DNA from: Eumeta japonica | Lineage: Eukaryota; Arthropoda; Insecta; Lepidoptera; Psychidae | Direction of reading: 5' to 3' | NCBI GenBank assembly: GCA_005406025.1 | Contig: BGZK01000017.1 | Location: 124,001-188,000, forward strand | Length of the DNA: 64,000 bases | Shown: piece after piece, positions 34,801 through 47,309 of the stretch | Layout of the letters: each line of letters opens with the position of its first letter | Position numbering within the stretch: position 1 is the first letter of the stretch | Translations under genes and position numbers: made by a program | The notes under the pieces: generated by a model | Told to the model about the DNA's origin: nothing | Database searches by the model: none | Seen by the model: only the letters and a program-made list of their open reading frames with translations

Positions 34801-37800
34801 TAATGCTATGTCATTGTTAAGTATTTTTTATGTTGTGCTTTATATTTGTCAAACAAAATCTATTAGTATTTGGCTTTGTAAAATCGTTTGACGTTTATGC
34901 TAAATGAAATCCTAATATTACGTTATTTCTAAAAGCTATAAACTATTAGTTATTAATTTATCTTAACTACTAAAAAAGAAAAATTCGGACGTGCGAGTGG
35001 GAGTCGTGCCGAGGTTTCAATACAAACATCGCGAGTTTCGATTTGTCGATATTCGATTTTTGCCTATCTCCGATATCAATGTCGGCCAAGTATAGGTCAA
35101 ATATAGTCAAATATCAGTTCAGAGAATTCGGAGACTTATGGATTTTTATTAAATAATTTTTCAGGAATACATTTATATGCTCAAGTTTTGAAAATATTTA
35201 TTTTTCATCATGGGAAAATGAAAGATGTCCTCCCTTACATGTATACCTGTATATCACAATTGGTACTCCATCTACGTAAAATTTACGCATGTGTCAAAGA
35301 TACAGTCAACCAGGAGTTTTTTATATATTTAATCATATAACAAATTAACGATATTTTGAAATTATTCTTTTTTTATCTAATTTCATTATTCTTAGTCAAT
35401 GAGATTTACTCTAGGGTCCTCTTTTACAGTTTTTACAGTAAACAGTTTTTGTGGGTGTATGAGTTTGTGAAAATTAAAATATATGAGAAAATTGACGTAC
35501 CTTTTGATTTGTTGACTTGGAAGCTTGAATTTTCTATATGTCTAAGGGATCGCAGATCTGTAGATGAACAGACAGATGGCTACAAAAATGATCCTTTAAG
35601 GAGTTCTACTTTTTAGTTTTAAATACGGATACCTAAAGACTGAAAAAAAACCGATTTATATGAAAACTTGCTGTCCCGCCCGCTTCGCTGGGTAATTTTT
35701 ATTTATAAATAAAATGGCGAAGGATTTACGGAATTCGAAAAATGAGTAGCCTAGAACCATCTGCAAATCATCCCGCATCGAATGGTCCCAGTCCCATGTC
35801 TATACGTTTAGTAGTTTTTACGTGATTGACGAACAAAAACAACTTATTTTCATTATATATGTATAGATGTCAAATTTACTAACCGACGCCGACACACTCG
35901 ACTTTAGTTTTTGGAATGGACATTTTAAAAATCATAAATCATTTGGCAAAACGATTAAAAAATTTATAAAAGCTTTCTTTTTAATCTGTCTATCCAGTAT
36001 TATAATTTTTTGTTATATTTATTTCGCTCCAATAAATCCAATTTATTGTGGTTTTGGTATGAATATATCAATGTAAATGACTTAAACTATAAGTTAAAAT
36101 AGGATATTGGATCTCAAAACGTTGAGAACTTATCAAATTAATAACAATTGACTGTTGCCGTAGTAATGGTCAACCTCCTTTTCTATTTTTTGTCAATAAT
36201 GTTATTGTAGTTAATTCTATCTTCATTAAAAAAGCTATTAAAATTTTTGTTCAGTATTTTTCAGTTGCTTTTTAATAAATTTTTGTAAAGATATAGATTG
36301 AATATTTCTTAGGATTTTTATATGTCAACACGAAATGGTAATATTTAAAATTTCTTAAATATTTATAATTTTCTACCTATTTACAAAAAAAAAACGATTT
36401 CCTAATCTCCTTTTTTTTAAATCCTTAACAAGTCTTGCAATTGTTTATGTGCGAATACAAATTTTTCACAAAATTTTTTAGAGGCCATTCCGAACCGAAT
36501 GAGGCCTCACTCATTTCGCAGCTAATATTCCATTTCTCGAGGACGAGAACCGTCATTATCTGCCACCTACGATTTGACTGCTAAGCGCGTGTTGACGATT
36601 ACATACTTAAATTATATTAAATATCTGGGCAACCGGGCTCTGCTTGGCGTACGTCCGGTTTGCCGTAGGAGTATTATAACATTTCACGGGAAAAGTTCCT
36701 TATACTTTAATATGGGGTACTTCAATACAGTCCAATATATCTAGTATAGTGCAGTTTATATTATGTAGTACAATTTGCTATTGAGAAGCAATGACATACC
36801 ACAAACTTCAAAATTCTAGAAACGGCGCCAAATACATTTTTTTTTCCCCAGAGAAGATACCCATATCGATGTATTCGAAAAGCAAACGTTTATCAAAATA
36901 AAAATTTTCATCACAATCGTTAGAATTTTCCGTTCAATAGTATAGGATATAAGCCAGTACACTTTGACATGATAATCATTGTCAGGACCAATAAGAGAAG
37001 TGCTGACATGGACGATTGGCTAACTGGCGTCGTTGATTGCGTTATGCGTGTTATTTGTATTTATTAGAATACGGAACACTGTAAGGAACAAAGATTATTC
37101 GCACTTGACGGAAGTGAACATTAACATCCCTACTACAGCTCGTTCTCGGCGCTCCCAAGACCTAAGCAAATATTAATTCTGAAGCAAAGCCAAACCGCAA
37201 TGTGTGTCCGTGAACAACTCGCAGAATCTAAGTAATTAGTGACTTTGTACATCCGCTCGTTCTACAGAACGTGATGAAAGTTCATGCTGTCAGACTTTAA
37301 GCAACCTCGCAGTAAACAGACAACACTTCAACCGTCTGGGGGAAGGTCATCAATTACATAGTAATCACCTAAGCTTAAAATTAATTTGAAACTTTTAATT
37401 TCATAATGTCGGTGAAAATATACATGAAAGAACTTGATAATTTCTAAAATGTGTAATGTAAATAAAACTTTCTAATTATTTATATAATAAAATCAGATGA
37501 CGATTCACTCATATTTTCATAAACATAATACTTATTTATAATTTGTAAAAAAACACATTTAAATATAATAAACATATATTTTTTTGAATAGATTTAGACT
37601 ATTGCATGATTTCCCTTCATTGGTAATTTTAAGATTTGTATAAATATAAAGCAAATGATAAATAAAAAAAATAAAAGAGGCAACTCCATTGGTATAACAC
37701 AGTCTCTATTGTTATTTGACCAAATAATGTGACAATGCAAGAAATACAAAACTAATATTGAGTAGGTTTATTTCTTTTAAGTCGGTTTACATCTCGGCTT

Positions 37801-38006
37801 TTGATGCTTCTTTAAATGAATAAATACAAAATACTTATCGAATACTTATTATAATACGTGATTGAGCACCCATTATGAATAAACTAAATTTTTCTTATCG
37901 AAAATAACAAATACCATCCTTTTTCATAGCTTTTTACGTGTTATTGTTGCATTTTTTAATAGAGCACTTCGACGTCGTAACGAAAGTTACGATGAAACTA
38001 CACTGA
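31811..38006. other. Long stretch without recognised genes
   Basis: AT-rich sequence. Bases 34310-34420 are a GC-rich patch (GACGTCGGCGGCCCTCACG). Bases 34985-35020 carry GGACGTGCGAGTGGGAGTCG, reminiscent of the GGGTTCCG-type repeat ends. Bases 35660-35840 and 36625-36675 look like dispersed-repeat fragments. Bases 36950-37370 might include the left LTR of the following BEL element, but I could not match it to a right copy. Confidence 0.35.
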
Positions 38007-41000
38007 ATGAACAATTTTTGTCGTACAATTTCTCGGGCTCAAATACATATAGAAACTATATTGGATGTAAAAAAATTGTCTAATCAAAATAAATCCACAT
38101 CTACCGATTCCGGTGCCAGCAATATATTCAATATTAAGTTATCTACTATAAACCTTCCAACTTTTGATGGAAGTTATTTAAAGTGGTTTGAGTTTCGTGA
38201 CACCTTTGATTCTTTAATCAACAAAAATGACGCAATTCTTGCAATAAATAAATTCCATTACTTACGATCATTGGAGGAGGGTGCTGCTATGCTCATAACA
38301 TCAATTGAATTCACAGCTGAAAACTATTTTGTCTCTTGGGACCTTCTTTGTTCTAGATACTATAATAATAAGTTTCTTATAGATAACCATTTAAAATCAT
38401 TATTCTCGTTTGATGCCATGTCGAAAGAACCACATAAGTCTTTGTGATATATGATGGATTATATCACAAAACATCTCAAAGCCCTTAATACTTTAAATGA
38501 GCCAATTGAATCATGGGATACATTAATCATTTATTTGATAATCATCAAAATTCGATAGCGTCAAAGGTCAAAAACCGGAAAAAGACAGAAACAGTTTGCA
38601 AGTCACCTAGTTTAGAGGAGTTTTGTTGTTTTTGGCGCGACAGAGTCTCGAAATTTTGGAAATGATGCAATACAATAGAGGCGAAAACGCAAAAAGTGAC
38701 AAACTTCCTCACTCCAAAAATACAAGAGTATCAAAATCATTCGTCGCTACAAATGAAATGCTTATTAACAAACTCTACGTTATTAGCAAACGACAGCATT
38801 TTATTAACGAATGTCATGATTTTAAAAAAATAAGTGTGGATTAGAAGTTGATTAAGGCTTCTAAGCACACACTTTGCTTCAATTGTCTTTGGCCAGGTCA
38901 TAGATCGTTTCGTCGCTTTAAAGGTTTTTGTGAATCCTGTGGAAAAAAGCACAACACGTTATTGCAAAAATCACATAATAACAGTGAAACTAATTCTACT
39001 GCCCCGACCCATGTTTCTGTCTGCTATGACGCACGTCAAGTATTGCTGTACACAGCTATCATACAAATTATTAACCCAAAAAATAATAAAACCTACCAAA
39101 CTAGAGCCTTACTGGTTAGCGACACCCAATTTTCCTTTAAAGTGGAAAAGAAATTTAATTTATTTTGTACCTCCAGATCTCCAATTTACATATCTGGAAT
39201 AAAAAATACAATAAACAATACAACACGGCATTGCGATATACAAATAAAATCACTAGTTAATTCGTTCCGGAACAAAGTCTCATGTTTAGTTACACCACAG
39301 ATTACAAATGACTTACCGTCAGTCGAAATAGATAGATCACACCTTAACTACCTTCAAACATTCAGTTGGCTGACCCGAGTTCCTTTTATCCCTCGGAAAT
39401 ACACATTTTGTTCAGAGCAGATGTGTTCTCGCACATCATATCTCCGAATCAAACCAAAATCGGGCGTCAACAGCCAACCCTTCAAGATTCAAAACTAGGT
39501 TGGGTGATAGTAGGCCCAACATGCAACATCCCACAATTATCAACGATAATTTGCAATTTTTCTCAGAATATTAAAGATGGTCTATCAATATTTTGGGAAA
39601 TAGAAGAAACGCCTTTAAATAATGAACGTATTTTATTCAAACTTGAGCGCTATTGTGAAGATCATTTCATAACGAAAAAAAAACGTTTCCAAAATGGTCG
39701 TTTCTCGGTCAAGATTTCTCTAAGTGAGGCGCTGGAAACAGCTTTAGGTGACTCTTACTTCATAGCAAAAAAGAGATTTTACACTTTAGAAAAGTAACTC
39801 AATAGATTGCCAAAGTTAAAACTAGAATACAAGCTATTCTTTCATGAATATCGAAAATTGGGTCATCTTTAACAAATTTGTTGTCCTTCATTAGAAAACT
39901 ATTTGGTATACCAGGCTATAATTTCTGAATATAGCGAAATAACAAAGTCAAGGGTAGTTTTTGACGCTTTATGTAAAACATCTTTCAGGCAAATCGTTCA
40001 ACGATATCTATTTGGTAGGGCCCGTAGTTCTGGACGACCTTTTTTTAATTTTAATTAGGTTTCACCAAAACAAGTATTTTATAACAGGCGATATTGAAAA
40101 AATGTATCTTAAAATTATAGTAAGTGAGTTACAATGGCATTTGCAGCTCATACTTTGACGAGAAGACAAAATTCAGCGCTTTCAACTTTACAACTGAATA
40201 CTTTGACTTATGGAACTGCATCGGCTTCATTATTTAGCACCAGATGCCTATTACAATTATCCATAAAATATTCAGCTCACAAAATAGCTAAGGTCATCGA
40301 ACACGATTTTTATAATGTTGTAAGTAAGTGTTGTAAGTAAATTATCCGAGGAATGCATGACATTACTAAAGTTTCGCACAAATGCTTCAGATATTTTCAA
40401 TATTGACTACACAAAGGATAGTCAAAACTTTTGCAAGGATTCCACCGTATTTGGCCTTAACTGGTTACAAGATATAGATATACTAACATTTGCAACTGAA
40501 GTTAACATAGATGCAATTATTACAAAAAAGAAATATTCTTTCCACATCATCAAACATATTCAAACCTCTTGGGTTATTGTCAAGTGTTACTATTATATCT
40601 AAATTATTACTACAACTATTATTGTTGCTCAATAACCGTTGGGATGACCTTGTTATAAACAACATCAAATTTGAATGGATGGAATTTCTTCATTATCTTC
40701 TTTCGAAGTCCCCAGGCACGTAACTTAAGAGAGAGGCTCCAACCGATGTTGAAATTCACTGTTTCTCTAATGCCTCGCAAATTTCTCATGGTGCTTGTAT
40801 TTATAAGAGATCTACAAAGAGCTCAGGCCAATAGAAACTCGATTACTTTGTGCTAAGGCGAGAGTCGTACTATTAAAATAATTTTAAGTATACCTTGCTT
40901 GGAGTTGCTGGGCACTTTGTTGTGTGCTCGTTTGTTTATAGCAGTCTTAAATTAATTTAGAGACAGTAAATTTTCCCGAAACGTCCATTAGACCGATTCA

Positions 41001-42760
41001 ATAATAGTGTTGGGTTGGATAAATATGCAATTCAACAACTTGAAGGTTTTTGTTCGCAATCGTCTACAGAAAATTCATGACCTTTCATCACAATATGATT
41101 GACGTTATGTGCTAACTCATGATGATCCCGCGGATTTAGCTTCTCGAGGACTTAAGCCCCAACAGTTAAGTAACAATGCTTTGTGGTTGGAAGACGTTTT
41201 ATTCCTCAGAAAATCAGAAAATAAATGGTCACAATGCACAGTTTCCAAAAAAACATTACCCGAAACGAGACTTAGTCTACTTATACAATGTGATACAAAT
41301 TTAATTACTTTTAAGAGATACTCAAATCTCTACAAATTACAAAGAATACTTATTTATGTCTTACGATTCATCAACAATTTAAAAACGATAGAAAACAAAT
41401 CCAATTGTCCACGCACGTCTATCGAATTACAAATTTCCTTACGTATGTCGGCTAAGCAGTCATACAAAAATTCCTTCATGAGGACATTCATTCATTGACA
41501 AAAACTAGTGCAGTAAAACGCAAATCCAGAATATTGTCATTAAATCCTTTTTTTAAATGACAAGGGTTTAAATACGTGTTGGAAGACGTATTCAAGGGTT
41601 ACCTCTTCGTATGGCAAAATACACCCCAATTTAATCGACTCCAAACATCCCTTTGCCAAGCCTCTCTTTGCAAGGGGACATCTTCACCTTCTGGATTGTG
41701 GACCGCGACAGTTGTTATATTCCATACATTTCTGGCCCACTGGCCGTAGAATTCTCACCACACAAACCGTAAACAAATGCGTTTCGTGTACAAGAATGAA
41801 GAGTGAAACTATTCAACCAACAATGGGAAACTTACCTCAACCTCGTGTGAAGTCAGCCTTTGTGAAACCTGTGGCGCCGAATTTGCTGGCCCATTTCATA
41901 TATCTAGTCATAGGTCATAGTGCTAGGTTAACAAAGTGCTACTTATGCGTTTTCGTATGATTTTCTACGAAAACTCTGCATCTAGAGTTGTAAGTCATAT
42001 GAGTGCGAACGCCTTCATATTGTGCCTCCGTCTATTTATTTCCAGACGTGGAAAATCACGCACCATATTCTGCGACAACGGTAAGAATTTTGTAAGTACG
42101 AGTAGTGAGCTAAAAAGAATGTTAAAAGCTGCCGATGCGTTCGTTACTGATTTCTGTGCCAGTGAAGGCGTCGATTTTAAATTTAACCCAGCTTAAGCAC
42201 CCAATTTCAGTAGTATCTGAGAAGACGGCGTTAAGTTCGCAAAATACCATCTAAAAAAAACGTAGAAAACTAGTTTAACTTTCGAAGAATTAACAACATT
42301 GTTCGTTCAAATCGAATCAATATTAGATTCTCGTCCGTTAACACCAATATATGCCGATCCATCTGAATTTAATCCATTAACACCGGGGCACTTTCTTATC
42401 GGGCGTCCGTTATCGTCGTTACCGTCTCCGAGAACAAAAAAAATGTCTAAAAATCGATTCCAGTAATTAGAGCGTCTAAGGCAATATTTCTGGACACGAT
42501 GGTCGCAAGAATTTGTTACTGAGCTACAACTGCGCGTAACATGGCGTCAAAATAAAGGACGAGAGGTGAAGGTTGGAGATATGGTCGAGCCAAGGATGAC
42601 CATTTACCGTCAATGAAGTGGATTTTTGGACGCATCAGCAAACTTTACACTTCATCTGAAGATGGAGTCTGCCGAATCGTAGATGTTTCAACGTCAAGGG
42701 GCATTCTTCAAAAGCACTTATCAAGGTATATGCTCTATCAACTGAGCTGTTTGAATTTCT
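38007..42760 (+). mobile_element. Decayed BEL/Pao LTR retrotransposon (gag-pol fossil)
   Basis: All blocks lie on one strand in BEL/Pao order. A gag-like segment (STINLPTFDGSYLKWFEFRD, 38007-38447) is followed by a zinc-knuckle-like region (CFNCLWPGHRS, CESCGKKH, ~38878-38960). A protease-like strand follows in which the expected DSG is lost (RALLVSDTQFSF, ~39102). Reverse transcriptase pieces come next (VILDDL-like VVLDDLFLIL and GDIEKMY, ~40020-40110), then NPADL-type DDPADLASRGL (~41125). Integrase pieces follow (CVSCTRMKSET, LFISRRGKSRTIFCDNGKNF, ~41780-42095), and the post-integrase LTPGHFLIGRPLSSLPSP region (~42380) precedes DMVEPRMT and VDVSTSRG. Dozens of stops and frameshifts rule out function. 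The LTRs could not be paired. Confidence 0.9.
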
Positions 42761-43608
42761 TGTATATATTTATTACGAGCATTAATTTGAATATAGTAAT
42801 GTTACTTAAATTTCAAGAAGATAATTTATCTCCAAATTCCAACCCTTAACATGCATAAACATCGAATGCACGCAACGGCACGCGCGACAGCGAGCGTGTG
42901 AAGTGTTGCGGATTATCGTTGGAGGGAAGAGATGCAAACATCATCAATTGCTACGGAAGTTGTTTATTACATGATTCTCAGAATAATACACTTAGACTGT
43001 AATACTAAACTAGATTGGTCACTCAAATTATAGTATAAGAATTTCTACGGCGCGGCTGCGTGGCCGTCCAGTTTCCTGCGTAGGCGCAATATTATTATAT
43101 ATAAGAAATAGCAAGGTTTGTTTGTACATAATTTTATTTATTTATTTTATATATTTTTAATTATTATAAAAATTGTTTTTATGTTGCTACACGTGGATAT
43201 ACATCCAACGCGTGCAACAGTACGACGGCGAGCGTGCACTCGACGGCCACTTAAGCCTATATAAATCTTATAGATATAGATCGAGTTAACAATATTTTTT
43301 AGTTTTTCGTTTATATATAAATTTCGCATTTTAGTGTTTTGACATGTGACGTCACAAAACTTTTGACATTTTGTGAAATATATGTGACGAGACACATGTT
43401 GTCATATTTCGATGATCCCATCCCTCGATGTGTGCCGTTGTTTATGGATGGCCCCTTTTAATTAATAATGCATTCATACCCTTAAACTTTCAAGGCTCCC
43501 CGGGCAGGCCCTATTTTATTGCAGTAGTAGTCGCGAGGGCATTTAAGCTCCATACTATTGCGAAAATATAAATATTGCGGAAATACTCATTTTACCGTTG
43601 CCACTGAT
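42761..43608. other. Possible BEL 3' LTR region and spacer
   Basis: Two GC-rich, similar-looking patches (GCACGCAACGGCACGCGCGA at ~42869 and CAACGCGTGCAACAGTACGA at ~43207) and a TATATAAGA-type motif near 43097 are compatible with LTR promoter sequence. I found no matching 5' copy, so this is only a suggestion. Confidence 0.3.
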
Positions 43609-44950
43609 ATGGACGATGTTGACATAGATTCGGAAGAGTTGCAAGCTAAAAAATTAAAAACTACTGATGACCCCTTAAGACGACAAGATACCAAGACATA
43701 CTAATTCAATAATCATCGATATTCATAATCAAATAATAGAAAAAGTTAAATTAAGGGAATTTTTGACGAGTGATAAACGCATTGAACTCGTGGCAAATTT
43801 TATGTTTCGTTCAATATGAATGCGAGCATCTATTGAAGAAATTATCCTTTTTAAATCATTTGTCGGTTGAGCAACTGCTAAGGAATTTTTAACACGGTCC
43901 CTGATGCGATACAAAACGAAAATTTGGATTAGTATAAATGTATTGCTGTGTGTGCTGATGACGCAAGAGCGTTGACGGGTAAGAATAGTGGCGTGACGGT
44001 AAAATTAAAAGACATCACGCCACATGTGAAATGGACGCATTGCTTTCTTCCCAGACATGCGCTTGCCACAAATAAAAATGCCAACAATGTACAAAACGGC
44101 TGTTACATTTGTTAAGTTTCTAAAAAGCGGACCGTTGCATTCACAAAAGATGGGTGTCAAGAATAATTCACTGCTTTTCCGTACTAAAGTGAGACATTGC
44201 TTGCGAGGAAATGTTGCAACAAGGCTTTTGAATTGCGAGACCAATTGAAAAACTCTTTTACAAATAGAAATAGTTTATTTAATTCTTTTTTACAAAATAT
44301 AGAATCTTCATTAATGTTGATTTTGTCGAGTGAGATATTGGAAGCAAGAAACGTTCGTAGCAACTTCCGATTACTATATAAATGAAAAAGCGCACGAAAA
44401 CGCTGTTATGACCGTTATGACCATCTGGTATGACCGCCTTGTCGGTGAGCATGAAAACGCATTGAGACGAATTAAAAATTCAGTAATTTGTATATTTTCC
44501 AGCTGATAGTAATGATATTGCTCAAAGCTGTATTCTCTATTCGTTTGATGAAAATATTTTTGGATTTGCCTAGTTACCGGTCGAGACTCACAAAAAACTC
44601 ATTGTAATATCGGCCGATAAAACTACAACTGGAATTTTTATCACAAAATTTAGATAAATTTTGGCTGGCACAATGACGTGGGTATGGAAGCTTGGTAACG
44701 GGAGGTTGAAAGCATTAATATTCTATACTAATTGTTACTTATGCGAAAACAATTGTTACTTATGTAAAACAAAGCCAACCATCGAATCAATTAATGTTAA
44801 TGATTTTGAACAAATTGATCAATAAATTAATTTTTCATGTCGTTGTTACGTGGTAATACTGAATATCATAACAATACATCAAAATGCATTCCCTTAATAA
44901 GTGAACCTTTTGTACACATCTTATTTTTTAATAGATTGCGACCCCCTTAA
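43609..44950 (+). pseudogene. Decayed hAT transposase (ZBED5/SCAND3-like)
   Basis: It starts at ATG with MDDVDIDSEELQAKKLKTTD, then breaks. Blocks across shifting frames are CADDARALTGKNSGVTVKLK (catalytic Asp region), ITPHVKWTHCFLPRHALAT, KTAVTFVKFLKSGPLHS, NNSLLFRTKVRHCLRGNVAT, RLLNCETN/AFELRDQLKNSFT, FGFA-LPVETHKKL-like sequence and a terminal RLRPP. This order matches hAT-family proteins related to vertebrate ZBED5/SCAND3. Many stops and shifts make it non-functional. Confidence 0.8.
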
Positions 44951-45905
44951 GTAATAAACGCGACCCCGAGTTGAGAAACAATGGCTTAAAGTATTACCAC
45001 AAAGAGCTTTACGTTTTTTAATTTTCTTTAAGACAACAGCCCGCGACAGAATAGATTACATAAAAAAGCCTTGGCGAATGAGGTATTATTAGAGATCAGC
45101 AGTCCAAAAGAAACCTTTTTTGTGTAGTAGCAGGTTCTGATCACTCGGTTTTCAGAGCTTTTTGTCGACAAACTCGATTAAAATATGAAAGAACAAAACC
45201 ATAATTTGACTTTCAAATAATTTGCTTCAAGGACGGTCACGGACGCGAGGATCTGTATAGAGGTCAAGTATTTTTGAACTCGATTTAAATTTCGAAAGTA
45301 AGCAAAATGTTTAGAGAAAAGGCTTGTGAGTACTTAATGAGTTATTTAAGTAGAGTGATGATAAAATTAATTTGTGAGATACATAATTAAGGTCTCGATT
45401 TTTAGACTATTTATTATATATTCCTACTTAGTTATGAAATTACAATTTATGTTTTGTTTTTTTTTATATTCATACAAAATTCGTATTTAAAAACATATTT
45501 CATAATTCACACAATTTTAATTTTAAATAAGAATTGTTTTATTAGGTATCAATTCGTCTCCCACTTTGGCCGGTTTTCATAATGTAAAGTTCGTAAAATT
45601 TTAAAAGATAAATAACGAATTTCAGTTTGATCTCCATTCGTCAGTGCTTTAAGGTGCTTGAATAAGACTTTATCTTACGGCGGTACGAAATAATTTTTTT
45701 TGAATAATGGGATATTGAAATAAAATTTCAACTTTCGAAACTCAATAGTAAAAGAATACGACAAAATTACCAAGTCAGAAAAAAAACTGTCTTACTTAAG
45801 ACATCTTTAAGGTTTCAAAAATTATTTAGTAATTAGTAAAAATTAATTAGAATATTATTTAGTAATTTTTTATTATCCGTTTTGATGTTTGTTTGTTTTT
45901 TATTA
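44951..45905. other. AT-rich spacer
   Basis: No coding signal. Bases 44945-44985 (GCGACCCCCTTAAGTAATAA, then ACGCGACCCCGAG) could be part of the hAT 3' terminus. Confidence 0.35.
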
Positions 45906-46655
45906 GAGTTCCGGAGCCAAAATGGTAAAAATGGAACCCTTATTATTTCGTCAAGTTTGTCTGACCGTCTGTATGTCATAGGCATTTTGCTCAAAATTAC
46001 AAGATGTGTAACGGTAAAATTTACAGTATTGGCGTCTTGTGTAAGTCGCTACTTAGTTTGGTAGTTGAATAACAAAAATAAATATTTCTAAGGGGGCTCT
46101 CCATATATGTAACAGAAGCTGAATTTTTTTAGCAAACTCAATGTGTTGGCCATATTTCGACTGTTATTTTAAAAACACTTTAAGGCTTTTAAGCATATTT
46201 TTTGAATAAGTGAATATTTTCGGAAATAATCGTTCCGAAAGTAGCATAAATTGTGTCCTTCCCTTTATTTTTCAAGTCTTATGGCCAAAAATATAAAAAT
46301 AATGTTTAATAAGTAATTTCAAAGAAAATTTATTTCAACATGTTCGGATATATCGTTTTTGAGTAATTGCCGAAACATTGCGTTTCTCAACAAAAAGATG
46401 TAAGTGCCATGAAGATATGCTGTTTTGCTGGTGCACTTTTTTACATCACATTTTTACATTTTGAGATTATAGTAAGTGTTTTAATTGTATTTTAGTGCAT
46501 TTGAAATATCGCGACTAAAGAGCTTATATACCTACTTTGTGCATTAAACAGAAAAAAAAGTAACAACGTAGTCCTTTCATTTATAGTGCATTTCTTCGTA
46601 GTAACAGCTACGGAACCCTACATTGAGCATAGTCCGACTTGCTCTTAGCCGGTTC
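45906..46655 (-). mobile_element. GGGTTCCG-ended non-autonomous element, copy 2 (inverted)
   Basis: The reverse complement begins AACCGGCTAAGAGCAAGTCG and continues ATGTAGGGTTCCGTAGCTGT. It follows 11991-12750 block by block, with TATCTTCATGG, ACTCAAAAACGATATATCC, GGACACAATTTATGC and AAAATGCCTATGAC in the same order and spacing. It stops near the equivalent of 12748, so the outer right terminus of copy 1 (12854-12890) is missing. No coding capacity. Confidence 0.75.
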
Positions 46656-46879
46656 TTTAACGTTAATTTGCTACGGACAAAGTGTAAGATGGGAGATTGA
46701 ATTCGACCGCATGCTATAGTAGAAAAGGTTTTGGTCCGCCTCTTGTCAAATGAGGTAACTTGGTATGAGTTTTGTGTGAACATTATAAGATTATTTATCA
46801 TTGATAGCATTCCACTCGCAACTTCACCCTAGCGGACGTAGAATTTGTTCTTTCATCTTTCGATTGAGCGACTCTGCTG

Positions 46880-47070
46880 TCGGTCACTTTTGAATACCGT
46901 TTTCAATTCTGCTCCCAGTATTGTTCCTGGTTTTGATTCCGGTCACGCCCTTGAGTCTAATCCAGGTCCCTTATTTAATTTAAAACCCGGCACCGTTCTC
47001 AATTTTGGTCCCTGTAGCAGCTTTTGATTTAACTCTCTGTTCAACTTTCAATTTCGATTCCTCTATCAGT
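46880..47070 (+). repeat. Degenerate simple repeat of ATTTTGGTCCC-like units
   Basis: Imperfect repeats such as GTTCCTGGTTTTGATTCCGG, AATTTTGGTCCCTG and CAATTTCGATTCC recur every 20 or so bases. Similar patches occur near 31200-31300 and 745-830. Confidence 0.45.
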
Positions 47071-47309
47071 AACGAAAATATTTATAGTTATACGAACACT
47101 TATACGAAGCCGGAGCAAATATTACTATCGAAATAAAATGTAAGCGATGGTACAGTTTATTTTGATGCTAGTATTTGGGAATAGTAATTTATGTAAAGAA
47201 CTTTTAGAATGGGTGTAGTAAACCGTTTTAATAGTACAAATATGATAACGAAGTCGGATATAAAGGCTTATGGGAACGTGGGTCAAACTCAAAGTTTTTA
47301 GAAAACCAA

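Noticed and set aside
35867..36076. 69-codon open frame with one hydrophobic segment
   Set aside because: Length and composition are expected by chance in AT-rich DNA. No conserved motif or gene context was seen.
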